A DNA stretch of 42,153 nt, from contig NZ_JBBMFK010000032.1 of assembly GCF_040096055.1 (NCBI RefSeq), positions 1 to 42,153 of the forward strand, read 5' to 3'. This document shows, piece after piece, positions 1 to 8,204 of this stretch. Source of the DNA: Pseudoflavonifractor intestinihominis (GTDB taxonomy: Bacteria; Bacillota; Clostridia; Oscillospirales; Oscillospiraceae). Position 1 is the first letter of the stretch. The number at the start of each line of letters is the position of its first letter. Made by a program: the position numbers and the translations under genes. A model generated the notes under the pieces. It worked only from the letters and a program-made list of their open reading frames with translations, was not told the DNA's origin and ran no database searches.

Positions 1-103
1 CTCCGTTGCCCAATCCTGCCTGACAGATGCCATAATCGTAATTCTTTCAAATCACTTTCTTATGACCACCTGTCCCACCCGGGGGATTTTTTGCGGGCAG
101 CGT

Positions 104-313
104 TCAGGACACGGAGGTGACCTGGTAGCCGGCCTCTTCCACGGCCTTCTTCAGCGCCTCGTCGGCCACGTCGTGGGACAGGGTGACCACGGCGCACTTG
201 TTCTCCACGTCGGCCACGGCGGAGGTGACTCCGTCCAGGGCGGAGAGGGCCTTCTCCACGTGGGCCTTGCAGTGGGCGCACATCATGCCTTCAATTCCGA
301 GCTTCTTTTCCAT
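104..313 (-). CDS. Possible separately translated CopZ-like copper chaperone inside copA
   Basis: The last 69 codons of copA begin with ATG at 313, and AAAGGA lies 9 bases upstream of it in the same frame. The product would be a single HMA domain with GMMCAHC, exactly the size of free CopZ copper chaperones (68-69 residues). The sequence shows the start codon, the ribosome binding site and the domain boundary. That ribosomes initiate here is inference. A free CopZ could hand Cu(I) to CopA or to CsoR. Alternatively the domain acts only as part of the fusion and the ribosome binding site is a relic of a former separate gene. Confidence 0.4.
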   Translation of the reverse strand: MEKKLGIEGMMCAHCKAHVEKALSALDGVTSAVADVENKCAVVTLSHDVADEALKKAVEEAGYQVTSVS

Positions 314-2662
314 GGTGATCGTTCCTTTCTCAATGGTTTCTTTGGGCTGCGTATGCTGAGGGACAGCGGTGTCCCGGGGGGTGGGCCTGAAGAACTTGAG
401 CCGCAGGGCGTTGGTCACCACGCACACCGAGCTGAGGCTCATGGCTGCCGCGGCGAACATGGGGCTGAGCTGGAGGTGGAACAGGGGATAGAAGGCCCCG
501 GCGGCCAGGGGGATGCAGATGATGTTGTAGAAGAAGGCCCAGAACAGGTTCTCTTTGATGTTGCGGATGGTGGCCTTGGACAGCCGCACCGCGTCCACCG
601 CGTCCATCAGGTCGCTCTTCATCAGCACGATGTCCGCCGACTCGATGGCCACGTCGGTGCCCGCGCCGATGGCCAGGCCCACATCCGCCCGGGCCAGGGC
701 GGGGGCGTCGTTGATGCCGTCGCCCACCATGGCCACCTTCCGGCCCTGGGCCTGGAGGGCGGACACGGTCTTCTCCTTGTCCTGGGGCAGCACCTCGGCC
801 ACGATCTCGTCCACGCCCAGGGCCTGCCCCACCGCCTGAGCGGTGCGGCGGTTGTCGCCGGTGAGCATGACCACCCGGATGCCCAGGGCCTTGAAGCCCG
901 CAACAGCGGCGGCGCTGGTGGGTTTGGCGGTGTCGGCCACGGCCACCACGCCCAGGAGCTTGCCGTTTTCCGCGAAGTAGAGGGGGGTCTTGCCCTGCTC
1001 GGCCAGGGCTCCGGCGGAGGCCTCAAAGCCGGACAGGTCCACGCCCGCCTCCTCCATCATGGCCCGGTTGCCCGCCAGCACGGGGGCGCCGTGGAGCAGG
1101 GCGGTGACGCCCCGGCCGTGGACGGCCTGGAAGCCCTCCACAGCCACCAGGGGGATGTTCCGGTCCCCGGCCTCGGCCACGATGGCCTGAGCCAGAGGGT
1201 GCTCCGAGGGCTGCTCCAGGGAGGCGGCCACGCACAGCAGCTCTTCCTCGGTGACGTCGTCAGCGGTGAGGCAGTCGGTGACCACCGGCTTGCCGCTGGT
1301 GAGGGTGCCCGTCTTGTCCAGCACCACCGTGTCGATGGTGTGGAGGGTCTCCAGGGCCTCGGCGGACTTGATGAGGATGCCGTTCTCCGCGCCCTTGCCG
1401 GTGCCCACCATGATGGCCACCGGAGTGGCCAGGCCCAGGGCGCAGGGACAGGAGATGACCAGCACGGCCACACCGGCGGTGAGGGCGGAGGTGATGCTGC
1501 CGCCGGTGGCGATGAGCCAGATGACGGCGGTCACCAGGGCAATGGTGATGACAGCAGGCACAAAGACGCCCGCCACCTTGTCGGCCAGCTTGGCGATGGG
1601 GGCCTTGGAGGAGGATGCCTCGTCCACCAGGCGGATCATCTGGGCCAGGGTGGTGTCCTCGCCCACTCGGAGGGCCTTGAAGGTGAAGGAGCCGGACTTG
1701 TTGATGGACGCGGCGGCCACCTTGTCCCCGGGGCTCTTGTCCACAGGCAGGCTCTCACCGGTGAGGGCGGACTCGTCCACAGCGGAGAAGCCGTCGGTGA
1801 TGACGCCGTCCACCGGGATGCGCCCGCCGGGCCGCACCACGATCAGGTCGCCCACCACCACTTCCTCCACCGGCACCTCGGTCTCCACCCCGTCCCGCAG
1901 GACGGAGGCGGTCTTGGGGGCCAGGTCCATCAGGCGGGTGATGGCCTCGCTGGTCTTGCCCTTGGAGCGGGTCTCCAGGTACTTGCCCAGGGTGATGAGG
2001 GTGAGGATCATGCCCGCCGACTCAAAGTACAGGTCCATGGACCACTTGTCCGCCAGGGCCGTGTCCCCGTGGCCCAGGCCCCAGCCGATGGCGAACAGGG
2101 CGGCCACGCCGTAGATCAGGGCGGCGGCGGAGCCCATGGCGATGAGGGAGTCCATGTTGGGCGCGCCCTTGAACAGGGTCTTGAAGCCCACCTTGTAGTA
2201 CTTGTCGTTGACATACAGGATGGGCAGCAGCAGCAGAAACTGGACCAGGGCAAAGACCATGGCGTTCTCTGTGCCGTGGAACACCCCCGGCAGGGGCCAG
2301 CCCATCATGTGGCCCATGGCGATGTAGAACAGGGGGATGAGGAAGACAAAGGACACGATGAGACGGCGCTTCATGTGCTTGAGCTCCGCCTCCATGGGAG
2401 AGGGGCCCTGCTGGGCGGCGGGGGCCTGCTTCCCGGCGGGCAGGGGGCAGGAGGCGCCGTATCCGGCGGCGGCCACCGCTTCCTCAATGGCTTGGGGAGA
2501 GGTCTTGCCCGGGTCGTACTCCACGGTCATGGAGTTGGACAGCAGGTTCACGTTGACCTCCGTGACGCCGTCCAGCTTGCGCACCGCTTTATCCACATGG
2601 GCCGAACAGGCGGAACAGGTCATGCCGGTGACGTCAAATTTCTGTTTCAAGGAAAACACCAC
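104..2662 (-). CDS. copA: Copper-exporting P1B-type ATPase with fused C-terminal CopZ-like domain
   Basis: This is a membrane ATPase that pumps Cu(I) out of the cytoplasm. The 852-residue protein starts with a heavy-metal-associated (HMA) domain with the motif GMTCSAC (residues 14-20), then membrane helices, the TGES actuator loop (301-304), the CPC metal-binding motif in a membrane helix (405-407), the phosphorylation motif DKTGT (449-453), the SEHP motif and GDGINDAP. FFYN and MSLSS near the last helices are typical of Cu(I) pumps. A second HMA domain (GMMCAHC) forms the last 69 residues, which is unusual because CopZ is normally a separate protein. The start is uncertain: GTG at 2662, a second GTG at 2659 or TTG at 2650 all lie near a weak GGAAAG. 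It follows csoR by 36 bp and is probably co-transcribed from the csoR promoter. Confidence 0.93.
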   Translation of the reverse strand: MVFSLKQKFDVTGMTCSACSAHVDKAVRKLDGVTEVNVNLLSNSMTVEYDPGKTSPQAIEEAVAAAGYGASCPLPAGKQAPAAQQGPSPMEAELKHMKRRLIVSFVFLIPLFYIAMGHMMGWPLPGVFHGTENAMVFALVQFLLLLPILYVNDKYYKVGFKTLFKGAPNMDSLIAMGSAAALIYGVAALFAIGWGLGHGDTALADKWSMDLYFESAGMILTLITLGKYLETRSKGKTSEAITRLMDLAPKTASVLRDGVETEVPVEEVVVGDLIVVRPGGRIPVDGVITDGFSAVDESALTGESLPVDKSPGDKVAAASINKSGSFTFKALRVGEDTTLAQMIRLVDEASSSKAPIAKLADKVAGVFVPAVITIALVTAVIWLIATGGSITSALTAGVAVLVISCPCALGLATPVAIMVGTGKGAENGILIKSAEALETLHTIDTVVLDKTGTLTSGKPVVTDCLTADDVTEEELLCVAASLEQPSEHPLAQAIVAEAGDRNIPLVAVEGFQAVHGRGVTALLHGAPVLAGNRAMMEEAGVDLSGFEASAGALAEQGKTPLYFAENGKLLGVVAVADTAKPTSAAAVAGFKALGIRVVMLTGDNRRTAQAVGQALGVDEIVAEVLPQDKEKTVSALQAQGRKVAMVGDGINDAPALARADVGLAIGAGTDVAIESADIVLMKSDLMDAVDAVRLSKATIRNIKENLFWAFFYNIICIPLAAGAFYPLFHLQLSPMFAAAAMSLSSVCVVTNALRLKFFRPTPRDTAVPQHTQPKETIEKGTITMEKKLGIEGMMCAHCKAHVEKALSALDGVTSAVADVENKCAVVTLSHDVADEALKKAVEEAGYQVTSVS

Positions 2663-2698
2663 ACTTTCCGGTACAAAAAGAGATAGAATACAGAGCTG

Positions 2699-2962
2699 TC
2701 ACTTGAGGATACGGCCCAGGGTCTGGGTGAACTCGTCGATCTTGGCGGCCCGCTCCTCGTCGCTGGCGGCCTCCTGGACGCAGTGCTTCAGATGGGCGGC
2801 CAGGATCTCCTTGTTGGCCCGGTTGAGAATGGCCTCGGTGGCCATGATCTGCTGGGAGATGTCGATGCAGTAGCGGTTCTCTTCCACCATCTTCAGGATA
2901 CCGTCCAGCTGCCCCCGGGCGGTCTTCAGCAGGCGGGTCACGGTCTTGGGGTCGGCCATCAT
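2699..2962 (-). CDS. csoR: CsoR-type copper-sensing repressor
   Basis: This is an 87-residue all-helical DNA-binding repressor of the CsoR/RcnR (DUF156) family. It is expected to release DNA when it binds Cu(I). The ligand triad Cys32, His57, Cys61 has the same spacing (25 and 4 residues) as the Cu(I) site of Bacillus CsoR, which supports copper rather than nickel or formaldehyde sensing. I chose ATG at 2962 because GGAGGT lies 7 bases upstream; an in-frame GTG at 2992 has no such site and lies inside the operator. The gene is first in an operon with copA, behind a strong promoter and a poly-G/C palindrome, so autoregulation together with copA is likely. Confidence 0.92.
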   Translation of the reverse strand: MMADPKTVTRLLKTARGQLDGILKMVEENRYCIDISQQIMATEAILNRANKEILAAHLKHCVQEAASDEERAAKIDEFTQTLGRILK

Positions 2963-2987
2963 ATCCGCCACCTCCGTTTCTCTGAGC

Positions 2988-3012
2988 AACACCCCCCCTG
3001 GGGGGGAGTGTT
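2988..3012 (-). promoter_or_regulatory. CsoR-type operator palindrome
   Basis: An inverted repeat with the arms AACAC(C/T)CCCCCC runs from 2988 to 3012, between the -10 box and the csoR ribosome binding site. G/C-tract palindromes flanked by A/T are the known operator type of the CsoR/RcnR family. Its position just after the expected transcription start fits repression by blocking RNA polymerase. Binding itself is inferred. Confidence 0.72.
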
Positions 3013-3023
3013 CTTACGGCGTA

Positions 3024-3052
3024 ATCATACTCGGATAGTGGGGAATTGTCAA
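3024..3052 (-). promoter_or_regulatory. Promoter of csoR-copA
   Basis: On the minus strand TTGACA (3047-3052) and TATGAT (3024-3029) are separated by exactly 17 bp. This is a near-consensus sigma-A promoter directed at csoR, with the predicted start close to 3017, immediately next to the operator. Confidence 0.82.
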
Positions 3053-3118
3053 GCGGAAAAATCAAAAAACAGCGGGCCGCCCATAGGGGCGTTTTGAACG
3101 CGTGGGAAGGCGGACGAT

Positions 3119-3150
3119 AAAAAAATCCGGGCCGGCATGTGCCGGCCCGG
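3119..3150 (-). terminator. Intrinsic terminator of the glycosyltransferase gene
   Basis: The minus strand has a perfect 10-bp GC stem (arms 3127-3136 and 3141-3150, four-base loop) followed by a run of seven T. It lies directly after the stop codon of the glycosyltransferase and separates it from the csoR promoter. Confidence 0.88.
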
Positions 3151-3156
3151 AGGCTG

Positions 3157-4440
3157 TCAGCGGGCAGTGCTGAGCTGCTTTGCGCTGGAGTGATAGATGG
3201 GCTTCCACTCCACCCGGCGCACCAGGGCGGCCAGGGAGATGGGGATGTAGGTAAACATGAAGATGGGGAACAGGAAGACATAGAAGATCTTCTTTACAGC
3301 CGGGGCATTGATCTTCTTCCACTCGCTGAGCACGGTAATGATGCCGTAGGCCAGCAGGCCCATGTAGAAGGTGAACAGGGAGGAGCCGATGAACTCCAGG
3401 CACAGGGACACCACATAGCGGGCGATGTAGGGGGGCTCCACCAGACAGGCGGCGCAGACAATGGCGTTGAAGAGGAACGCGGCCAGGGTGAGCAGCATGC
3501 CGGGGGCCACGGTCATCAGCATGTCGTAGCAGGACCAGCTTCTCCGATCCAGCCGGGCGCAGCCCTTCAGCAGGGGGAGGGTGTACTTCAGGTCCACCTG
3601 GTAGAAGCCCTTGGACCACCGCAGCCGCTGATCCCAGGACTGGCGGAAGGTGGTGGGCTGCTCGTCGTAGACCACGGCGGCGTCGCAGTAGCCGATGCGG
3701 AAGCCCTTGACCGCAGAGCTGACCGAGAACTCGATGTCCTCGGTGAGCAGGTGGTAGGGCCAGCCGCCGTTCTCCCGGATGACCCGGGAGGACACCAGGA
3801 AGCCGGTGCCGGACACGTGGCAGTTGCTGCCCAGCAGCATCCGGGGATAGCTGAGGAAGCGGGCCTCCCGCAGGAACCAGATGGAATAGCCGGCGGAGAT
3901 CCAGTTGGCGCCGAAGTTCTTGGAATTGCGGTAGCAGGTGAGGGCGTCATACTTGCCGGTGTCAAAGACCCGGTTCATCTCCCGCACGAACTCCTTATCC
4001 ACCAGGTTATCGGCGTCAAAGATGAGGTATGCGTCGTACACGTCACGGTTTTCCGCCGCCAGATGGTGGAAGAGCCAGTCCAGGGCGTAGCCCTTGCCCT
4101 TGAGGCGCTGGTCGTGTCGCTCGTAGACGATGGCGCCCGCGGCGCGGGCCGCGCGGGCCGTGTCGTCGGTGCAGTTGTCGGCCACCACATAGACATCCAG
4201 CAGCTCAGATGGGTAATTCTGCTGTTTCAAGCATTGTATGAGCTCTGCTATGACGCCCTCTTCGTTGCGGGCGGAGATCACAGCGGCGTAGCGGTGGAGC
4301 TTGCAGTTTTCCGGCAGGCGGGGCGGATGCTTCCGGCGCACCAGACCCACGCCCAGATAGATGAGCTGGTAGAAATAGAGTACCGTAAAGAGCACGGCGA
4401 TAAAGAGATTCAGATGCTGTATCAAATGGATCATATTCAT
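3157..4440 (-). CDS. Membrane family-2 glycosyltransferase
   Basis: This 427-residue enzyme probably transfers an activated sugar to a growing polysaccharide or a lipid carrier at the inner face of the membrane. It has an N-terminal helix, a cytoplasmic GT-A domain with ARNEE, the DAD metal-binding motif in FDADN, a TEDIEFS acid motif and QRLRW, the QxxRW signature of processive enzymes, then three to four C-terminal helices. This order resembles cellulose, hyaluronan and poly-GlcNAc synthases. The product sugar cannot be told from sequence. I prefer ATG at 4440, 8 bases after AGGTG; ATG at 4446 lies only two bases from it. It is a single gene with its own promoter and terminator. Confidence 0.85.
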   Translation of the reverse strand: MNMIHLIQHLNLFIAVLFTVLYFYQLIYLGVGLVRRKHPPRLPENCKLHRYAAVISARNEEGVIAELIQCLKQQNYPSELLDVYVVADNCTDDTARAARAAGAIVYERHDQRLKGKGYALDWLFHHLAAENRDVYDAYLIFDADNLVDKEFVREMNRVFDTGKYDALTCYRNSKNFGANWISAGYSIWFLREARFLSYPRMLLGSNCHVSGTGFLVSSRVIRENGGWPYHLLTEDIEFSVSSAVKGFRIGYCDAAVVYDEQPTTFRQSWDQRLRWSKGFYQVDLKYTLPLLKGCARLDRRSWSCYDMLMTVAPGMLLTLAAFLFNAIVCAACLVEPPYIARYVVSLCLEFIGSSLFTFYMGLLAYGIITVLSEWKKINAPAVKKIFYVFLFPIFMFTYIPISLAALVRRVEWKPIYHSSAKQLSTAR

Positions 4441-4501
4441 ACACATTTCACCTGATAGCAGTTTTTATAGAAAGATAAAACCTTCTCTACCCATTTGCGA
4501 T

Positions 4502-4529
4502 ATCTTAGCACAATTTTTAAATGTTACAA
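4502..4529 (-). promoter_or_regulatory. Probable promoter of the glycosyltransferase
   Basis: On the minus strand TTGTAA (4524-4529) and TAAGAT (4502-4507) are 16 bp apart, and TG one base before the -10 makes it an extended -10 element. The surroundings are strongly AT-rich. The leader to the start codon is about 55 bases. Confidence 0.5.
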
Positions 4530-4787
4530 GTTCTTTTCATAGATATTAATAAAAAGTTAAAAAAATTTTGTAGAAGTGACCAAAACCACAATTGAAAAAG
4601 GCAAAGTACAGGACATCTTGACAAGGGAATTGGGTGCCCCGTAATATATGTAAAGCAGAGGGGAGAGAAGACGTATTATAAGACGGGATAAAAAGAAAAA
4701 AATTCCATCTGGATTCTTTTGCTGGCGGAGTGAGGCGGGTCATGCTATACTGAATTATTCCAAATGCGAAAAATTTTCCTGACCCTC

Positions 4788-4818
4788 TTGACTTTCCACC
4801 CGGTGGAAGGTGTATGGT
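4788..4818 (+). promoter_or_regulatory. MerR-type promoter and operator with 19-bp spacer
   Basis: TTGACT (4788-4793) and TATGGT (4813-4818) are separated by 19 bp instead of the usual 17. The spacer holds the perfect inverted repeat TTCCACC-C-GGTGGAA (4794-4808). A stretched spacer with a palindrome inside it is the hallmark of promoters that MerR-family proteins activate by twisting the DNA. It lies just upstream of the MerR-type gene, so the operon is probably autoregulated. Confidence 0.85.
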
Positions 4819-4842
4819 CTGGCTGTGGAGAGGTGAACGGCG

Positions 4843-5493
4843 ATGAAGATCAATGAAGTGGAGGAGCGGGTGGGCATCACCAAGCGCAACATCCGCTACT
4901 ATGAAAAGGAGGGCCTGCTCACGCCGGGGCGGAACAGCGACAACGGCTACCGGGACTACACCGAGGACGACGTGGCGGAGCTGAAGAAGATCAAGCTCCT
5001 GCGCAAGCTGGATATGCCCCTGGAGGAGATCCGCCGGATACAGGGGGGCGTGCTCACCCTGGAGGATGCCGTCCGCCGCCATATGATCGTGCTGGAGCGG
5101 GAGCGGAGCAACCTGGGCACCATGCAGGCCCTGTGCACCAAGGTGCTGGAGGAGGGCGCCCAGCTCTCCGAACTGGACGCCGACCGCTATCTGGCGGAGA
5201 TGGAGCAGATGGAACAGGAGGGGACCCGGTTTGTGAACATCAAAAAGAAGGACACCGTCACCCGCTATCTGGGTCCGCTGGGGGCGGCGCTGATCTTTGT
5301 CGCCCTTATGGCGGGCATCATCGCATTTCTGGTGTGGGCCTTTACGCTGGACCCGGAGGAGGCGCCGCCCCTGCCGCTGGTCATCGCGTTCATTGCCATC
5401 CCGGCGGTATTCATCATCGGCGTCCTGGTGGCGCTGGTCCAGAGATTCAAACAGATCAAAGGAGGAGAAGAGGATGCTGCTTCTCAATATTGA
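4843..5493 (+). CDS. MerR-family regulator with two C-terminal transmembrane helices
   Basis: The 216-residue protein has an N-terminal MerR winged helix (residues 1-68, with RNIRYYEKEGLL), a helical dimerisation segment (about 70-125), and then two clear membrane helices (about 145-167 and 177-199) ending in a short charged tail. The domain order implies a DNA-binding protein tethered to the membrane, which is unusual because most MerR proteins are soluble. No cysteine cluster for metal sensing is visible. The ligand is unknown; membrane stress or a lipophilic compound is possible because an ABC exporter is encoded downstream. The start is preceded by GAGAGGTG. Its end overlaps the YbjQ gene by 20 bases. 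Confidence 0.85.
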   Translation: MKINEVEERVGITKRNIRYYEKEGLLTPGRNSDNGYRDYTEDDVAELKKIKLLRKLDMPLEEIRRIQGGVLTLEDAVRRHMIVLERERSNLGTMQALCTKVLEEGAQLSELDADRYLAEMEQMEQEGTRFVNIKKKDTVTRYLGPLGAALIFVALMAGIIAFLVWAFTLDPEEAPPLPLVIAFIAIPAVFIIGVLVALVQRFKQIKGGEEDAASQY

Positions 5494-5785
5494 CTACATC
5501 CCCGACAAGAAGGTAGAGGCCCTGGGACTGGTAAAGGGCAGCGTGGTTCAGGCCAAGAGCTTCGGCAAGGACTTCATGTCCGGCATGAAGAACCTGGTGG
5601 GCGGCGAGGTGGAGGCCTATACCGACCTGCTCATCCAGGCCCGGCAGATCGCCACCAAGCGCATGGTGGACGAGGCCCAGTCCATGGGGGCCGACGCGGT
5701 GCTCAACATCCGGTACACCAGCTCCTCCATCATGCAGGGAGCTGCCGAGGTGACGGTGTACGGCACGGCGGTGCGTATCGTGTAA
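5474..5785 (+). CDS. YbjQ/UPF0145 family protein
   Basis: This 103-residue protein belongs to the YbjQ (DUF74, UPF0145) family, small proteins thought to form pentamers. Typical signs are the early VKGSVVQAKSFGKD segment, the helix with ARQIATKRMVDEAQSMGADAV and the closing strand TVYGTAVRIV. Its molecular function is not established. GGAGGAGAAGAGG lies just before ATG at 5474, inside the 3' end of the MerR-type gene, so the two are translationally coupled. Its position between a regulator and an ABC exporter suggests a role in the same response, but that is inference. Confidence 0.85.
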   Translation: MLLLNIDYIPDKKVEALGLVKGSVVQAKSFGKDFMSGMKNLVGGEVEAYTDLLIQARQIATKRMVDEAQSMGADAVLNIRYTSSSIMQGAAEVTVYGTAVRIV

Positions 5786-5806
5786 CATATTAAGGAGGAA
5801 GCGGAC

Positions 5807-6529
5807 GTGCTGAAGATCGAACATTTTTCCAAGACCTATCCCGGGGGAAAACGGGCAGTGGACGACCTGAATCTGAACGTTGCACCGGGTGAAATCTTTG
5901 GTTTCATCGGCCACAACGGCGCGGGAAAGACCACCACCCTCCGTGCGGTGGCGGGTGTGATGGACTTCACGGAGGGCACCATCACCATCGGCGGCCACGA
6001 CGTGCGGCGGGATTCCACGGCGGCCAAGAAGATCACCGCCTTTCTGCCCGACAATCCGGATCTGTACGACTTCCTCACCGGCGTGCAGTACCTGAACTTT
6101 ATCGCCGACCTGTACGACATCCCCCGCAGGGAGCGGCAGGAGCGGGTCCAGAAGTACAGCGACGCCTTTGAGCTCACCGGCAGCCTGGGCAGCCCCATCG
6201 GCAGCTACTCCCACGGCATGAAGCAGAAGCTGGCCATCATCTCCGCCCTCATCCGCCAGCCCAGGCTGCTCATTCTGGACGAGCCCTTTGTGGGCCTGGA
6301 CCCGGTGGCCTCCCATCTGCTCAAGGGCTACCTGCGGGAGGTGTGCGACAACGGCGGCGCGGTGTTCTTCTCCACCCACGTGCTGGAGGTGGCGGAGAAG
6401 CTGTGCGACCGCATCGCCATCATCAAGCAGGGCAAGCTGGTGGAGGTGGGCGCCACCGAGGACATTGTGGGCAATTCCACCCTGGAGGACGTGTTCCTGG
6501 AGCTGGAAGGGGAGAAGGACCGTGACTAA
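5807..6529 (+). CDS. ABC transporter ATP-binding protein
   Basis: This 240-residue protein is the nucleotide-binding subunit of an ABC-2 type exporter. It shows Walker A (GHNGAGKTT, residues 35-43), the signature YSHGMKQK, Walker B (LLILDEPFVGLD) and the switch histidine in STHVLE. The start is GTG at 5807, after AAGGAGG with 9-base spacing. It overlaps the following permease gene by 8 bases, so the two subunits are coupled. The substrate cannot be read from the sequence; the membrane-linked MerR-type regulator upstream makes export of a toxic or membrane-active compound plausible. Confidence 0.92.
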   Translation: MLKIEHFSKTYPGGKRAVDDLNLNVAPGEIFGFIGHNGAGKTTTLRAVAGVMDFTEGTITIGGHDVRRDSTAAKKITAFLPDNPDLYDFLTGVQYLNFIADLYDIPRRERQERVQKYSDAFELTGSLGSPIGSYSHGMKQKLAIISALIRQPRLLILDEPFVGLDPVASHLLKGYLREVCDNGGAVFFSTHVLEVAEKLCDRIAIIKQGKLVEVGATEDIVGNSTLEDVFLELEGEKDRD

Positions 6530-8120
6530 ATTCCTGGCTCTGGTGTCCGTCAACCTGCGGGCCACCCTGAACGCCATGCGCTTCGGCTCCAGGCGGAAGG
6601 GAAACAAGGCCGAGCGGCTCTCCGGCTTCGGGGCCCTGGTGCTGCTGGCCGTCCTGGGGCTCTATATCTCCGGCGTGTACAGCTTTACCTTCGGCAGCCA
6701 GCTGGCCCCTCTGGGCATGATCAACCTGATCATCCTCATCATGCCGGTGATCGCCGTGTCCTTTGGCCTGATGTTCACCATCTTTGCCGCCCAGGGCGTG
6801 GTGTTCGGCGGCAAGGACAACGACCTGATGCTGTCCATGCCCGTGTCCCCCTTCTCCCTCATGCTCTCCCGCACCCTGGCCCTGTACGTGGAGAACCTGG
6901 TGTTCACCGTCTTTGTTCTGGGCCCCGCCGGCGTGGCCTACCTGGTCTTCGGCGGAGCAGGCGGCGCGGGCTTCTTTGTGGTGTTGATGCTCGGCGCGGT
7001 GCTCCTCTCCGCCCTGCCCACCCTGTTCTCCCTGCTGGTGGGCTACGTGCTGGCCTGGGTGTCCTCCAAGTTCCTCCGCCGGGGCGTGCTGTCCACTCTG
7101 CTGTACCTGGTGTTCTTCCTGCTGCTCATGGCCGTGATCATGCGGCTGAGCTTTGCCATGGGCGACCTGAGCCGGTATGCCGCCGGGCTCCAGGACGCCT
7201 TCACCGGCTGGGGACTGCCCTTCCTGCTGCTGGAGCAGGCGGCCTGCGAGGGGAATCTGCTCTCCCTGCTGGCCCTCGCCGGGCTGTGCCTTGTGACCTT
7301 CTTCCTGGTGGTGTGGCTCTTTGCCGGTCGGTATAAGAAGATCGTCACCAGTATGGGCGCCCGCAAGGCCCGCAGCGACTACAAGCTGGAGCGGCTCTCC
7401 GCCTCCGGCCACCGCGCCGCCCTGCTCAAGAAGGAACTCAAGCGGTTCTTCGGCTCTCCGGCTTACTTCATCAACTCTGGCTTCGGCCTGATCCTCCTGG
7501 CCGCGGGCGGCGTGGCCTGCCTGGTGTTCCGGGGGCAGGTGGAGGAATTCCTGGCCCTCGTCCAGGGATTGGTACCCGTGGTGCCTGTGCTGGCGCTGAT
7601 GATGGGCTTTTTTCTGTCCACGGTCCTGTTCACCGCCCCCTCCATCAGCCTGGAGGGCAGACAGCTGTGGATTTTAAAGGAGGCGCCCGTGTCCTGCGGG
7701 GAGATCTTCCTGGTCAAGGCCGGGGTGCAGATGCTGGTCACCCTGCCCTGCCTGCTGGTGGGGGTGATCTGCGCCGCCGTGGCTGTGGGTGTGGACCCCG
7801 GTTCCACTGTGGTGCTTCTGGTGCTGGGCGCGCTGTTCAGCGGCGTGATGGCACAGGGCGGCCTGCTGGCCAACCTGTTTCTGCCCAAACTGGACGCCCC
7901 CAACGACACGGTGGTGGTCAAGCAGTCCGCCTCGGTGCTGGTCACCATGTTCGGCTCCTGGGTGCTGCTGGCCATCTTCGGCTTCGGGTATGTCTTTGTC
8001 CTCTCCCGGCTGGGGGAGACGGCGGGTCTGCTGATCGTGGCGGCGGTGTGCGCCCTGCTGGACCTGGTGCTGTGGCGTCTGCTGGCCACTGTGGGCGTGA
8101 AGCTGTTCCGGGGACTGTAA
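6522..8120 (+). CDS. ABC transporter permease
   Basis: This 532-residue integral membrane protein is the partner of the preceding ATPase. It has about 12 hydrophobic segments in two halves joined by a charged loop near residues 270-305 (arginine- and lysine-rich), as in large single-chain ABC-2 type exporters of Firmicutes. The start is GTG at 6522, overlapping the ATPase stop; GGGGAG lies upstream. It ends the MerR-ybjQ-ABC operon and is followed by a strong hairpin. Confidence 0.85.
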   Translation: MTKFLALVSVNLRATLNAMRFGSRRKGNKAERLSGFGALVLLAVLGLYISGVYSFTFGSQLAPLGMINLIILIMPVIAVSFGLMFTIFAAQGVVFGGKDNDLMLSMPVSPFSLMLSRTLALYVENLVFTVFVLGPAGVAYLVFGGAGGAGFFVVLMLGAVLLSALPTLFSLLVGYVLAWVSSKFLRRGVLSTLLYLVFFLLLMAVIMRLSFAMGDLSRYAAGLQDAFTGWGLPFLLLEQAACEGNLLSLLALAGLCLVTFFLVVWLFAGRYKKIVTSMGARKARSDYKLERLSASGHRAALLKKELKRFFGSPAYFINSGFGLILLAAGGVACLVFRGQVEEFLALVQGLVPVVPVLALMMGFFLSTVLFTAPSISLEGRQLWILKEAPVSCGEIFLVKAGVQMLVTLPCLLVGVICAAVAVGVDPGSTVVLLVLGALFSGVMAQGGLLANLFLPKLDAPNDTVVVKQSASVLVTMFGSWVLLAIFGFGYVFVLSRLGETAGLLIVAAVCALLDLVLWRLLATVGVKLFRGL

Positions 8121-8129
8121 AATGTGTAA

Positions 8130-8166
8130 AACTGCCGGTGGAGAGGGAACTTTTCCACCGGCAGTT
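8130..8166 (+). terminator. Hairpin after the ABC exporter operon
   Basis: A perfect 13-bp stem (8130-8142 with 8154-8166, 11-base loop) follows the permease stop codon. No T run follows on the plus strand, so it may act as a weak terminator or as protection of the mRNA 3' end. Confidence 0.6.
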
Positions 8167-8204
8167 CGTCTAAAGTGCGAAACCAACCGGGAAGGAGCTT
8201 TACG

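Larger units (their letters stand above)
4441..4842. other. AT-rich divergent intergenic region
   Basis: These 400 bases separate the divergent glycosyltransferase and MerR-type genes. They hold the two promoters listed separately. A further plus-strand pair, TTGACA at 4618-4623 and TAATAT at 4642-4647 (18 bp apart), points into 160 bases without a convincing reading frame, so it could drive a small RNA or simply a longer leader for the MerR gene. I see no riboswitch fold. Confidence 0.45.

Noticed and set aside
60..103. Terminator of the copper operon
   Set aside because: Only a four-base stem (TCCC with GGGA) is seen, and its T run is on the plus strand, the wrong side for csoR-copA.
4618..4680. 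Small RNA gene from a plus-strand promoter
   Set aside because: The promoter pair is acceptable but no terminator or conserved fold follows within the intergenic region; it may just be a second promoter for the MerR-type operon.
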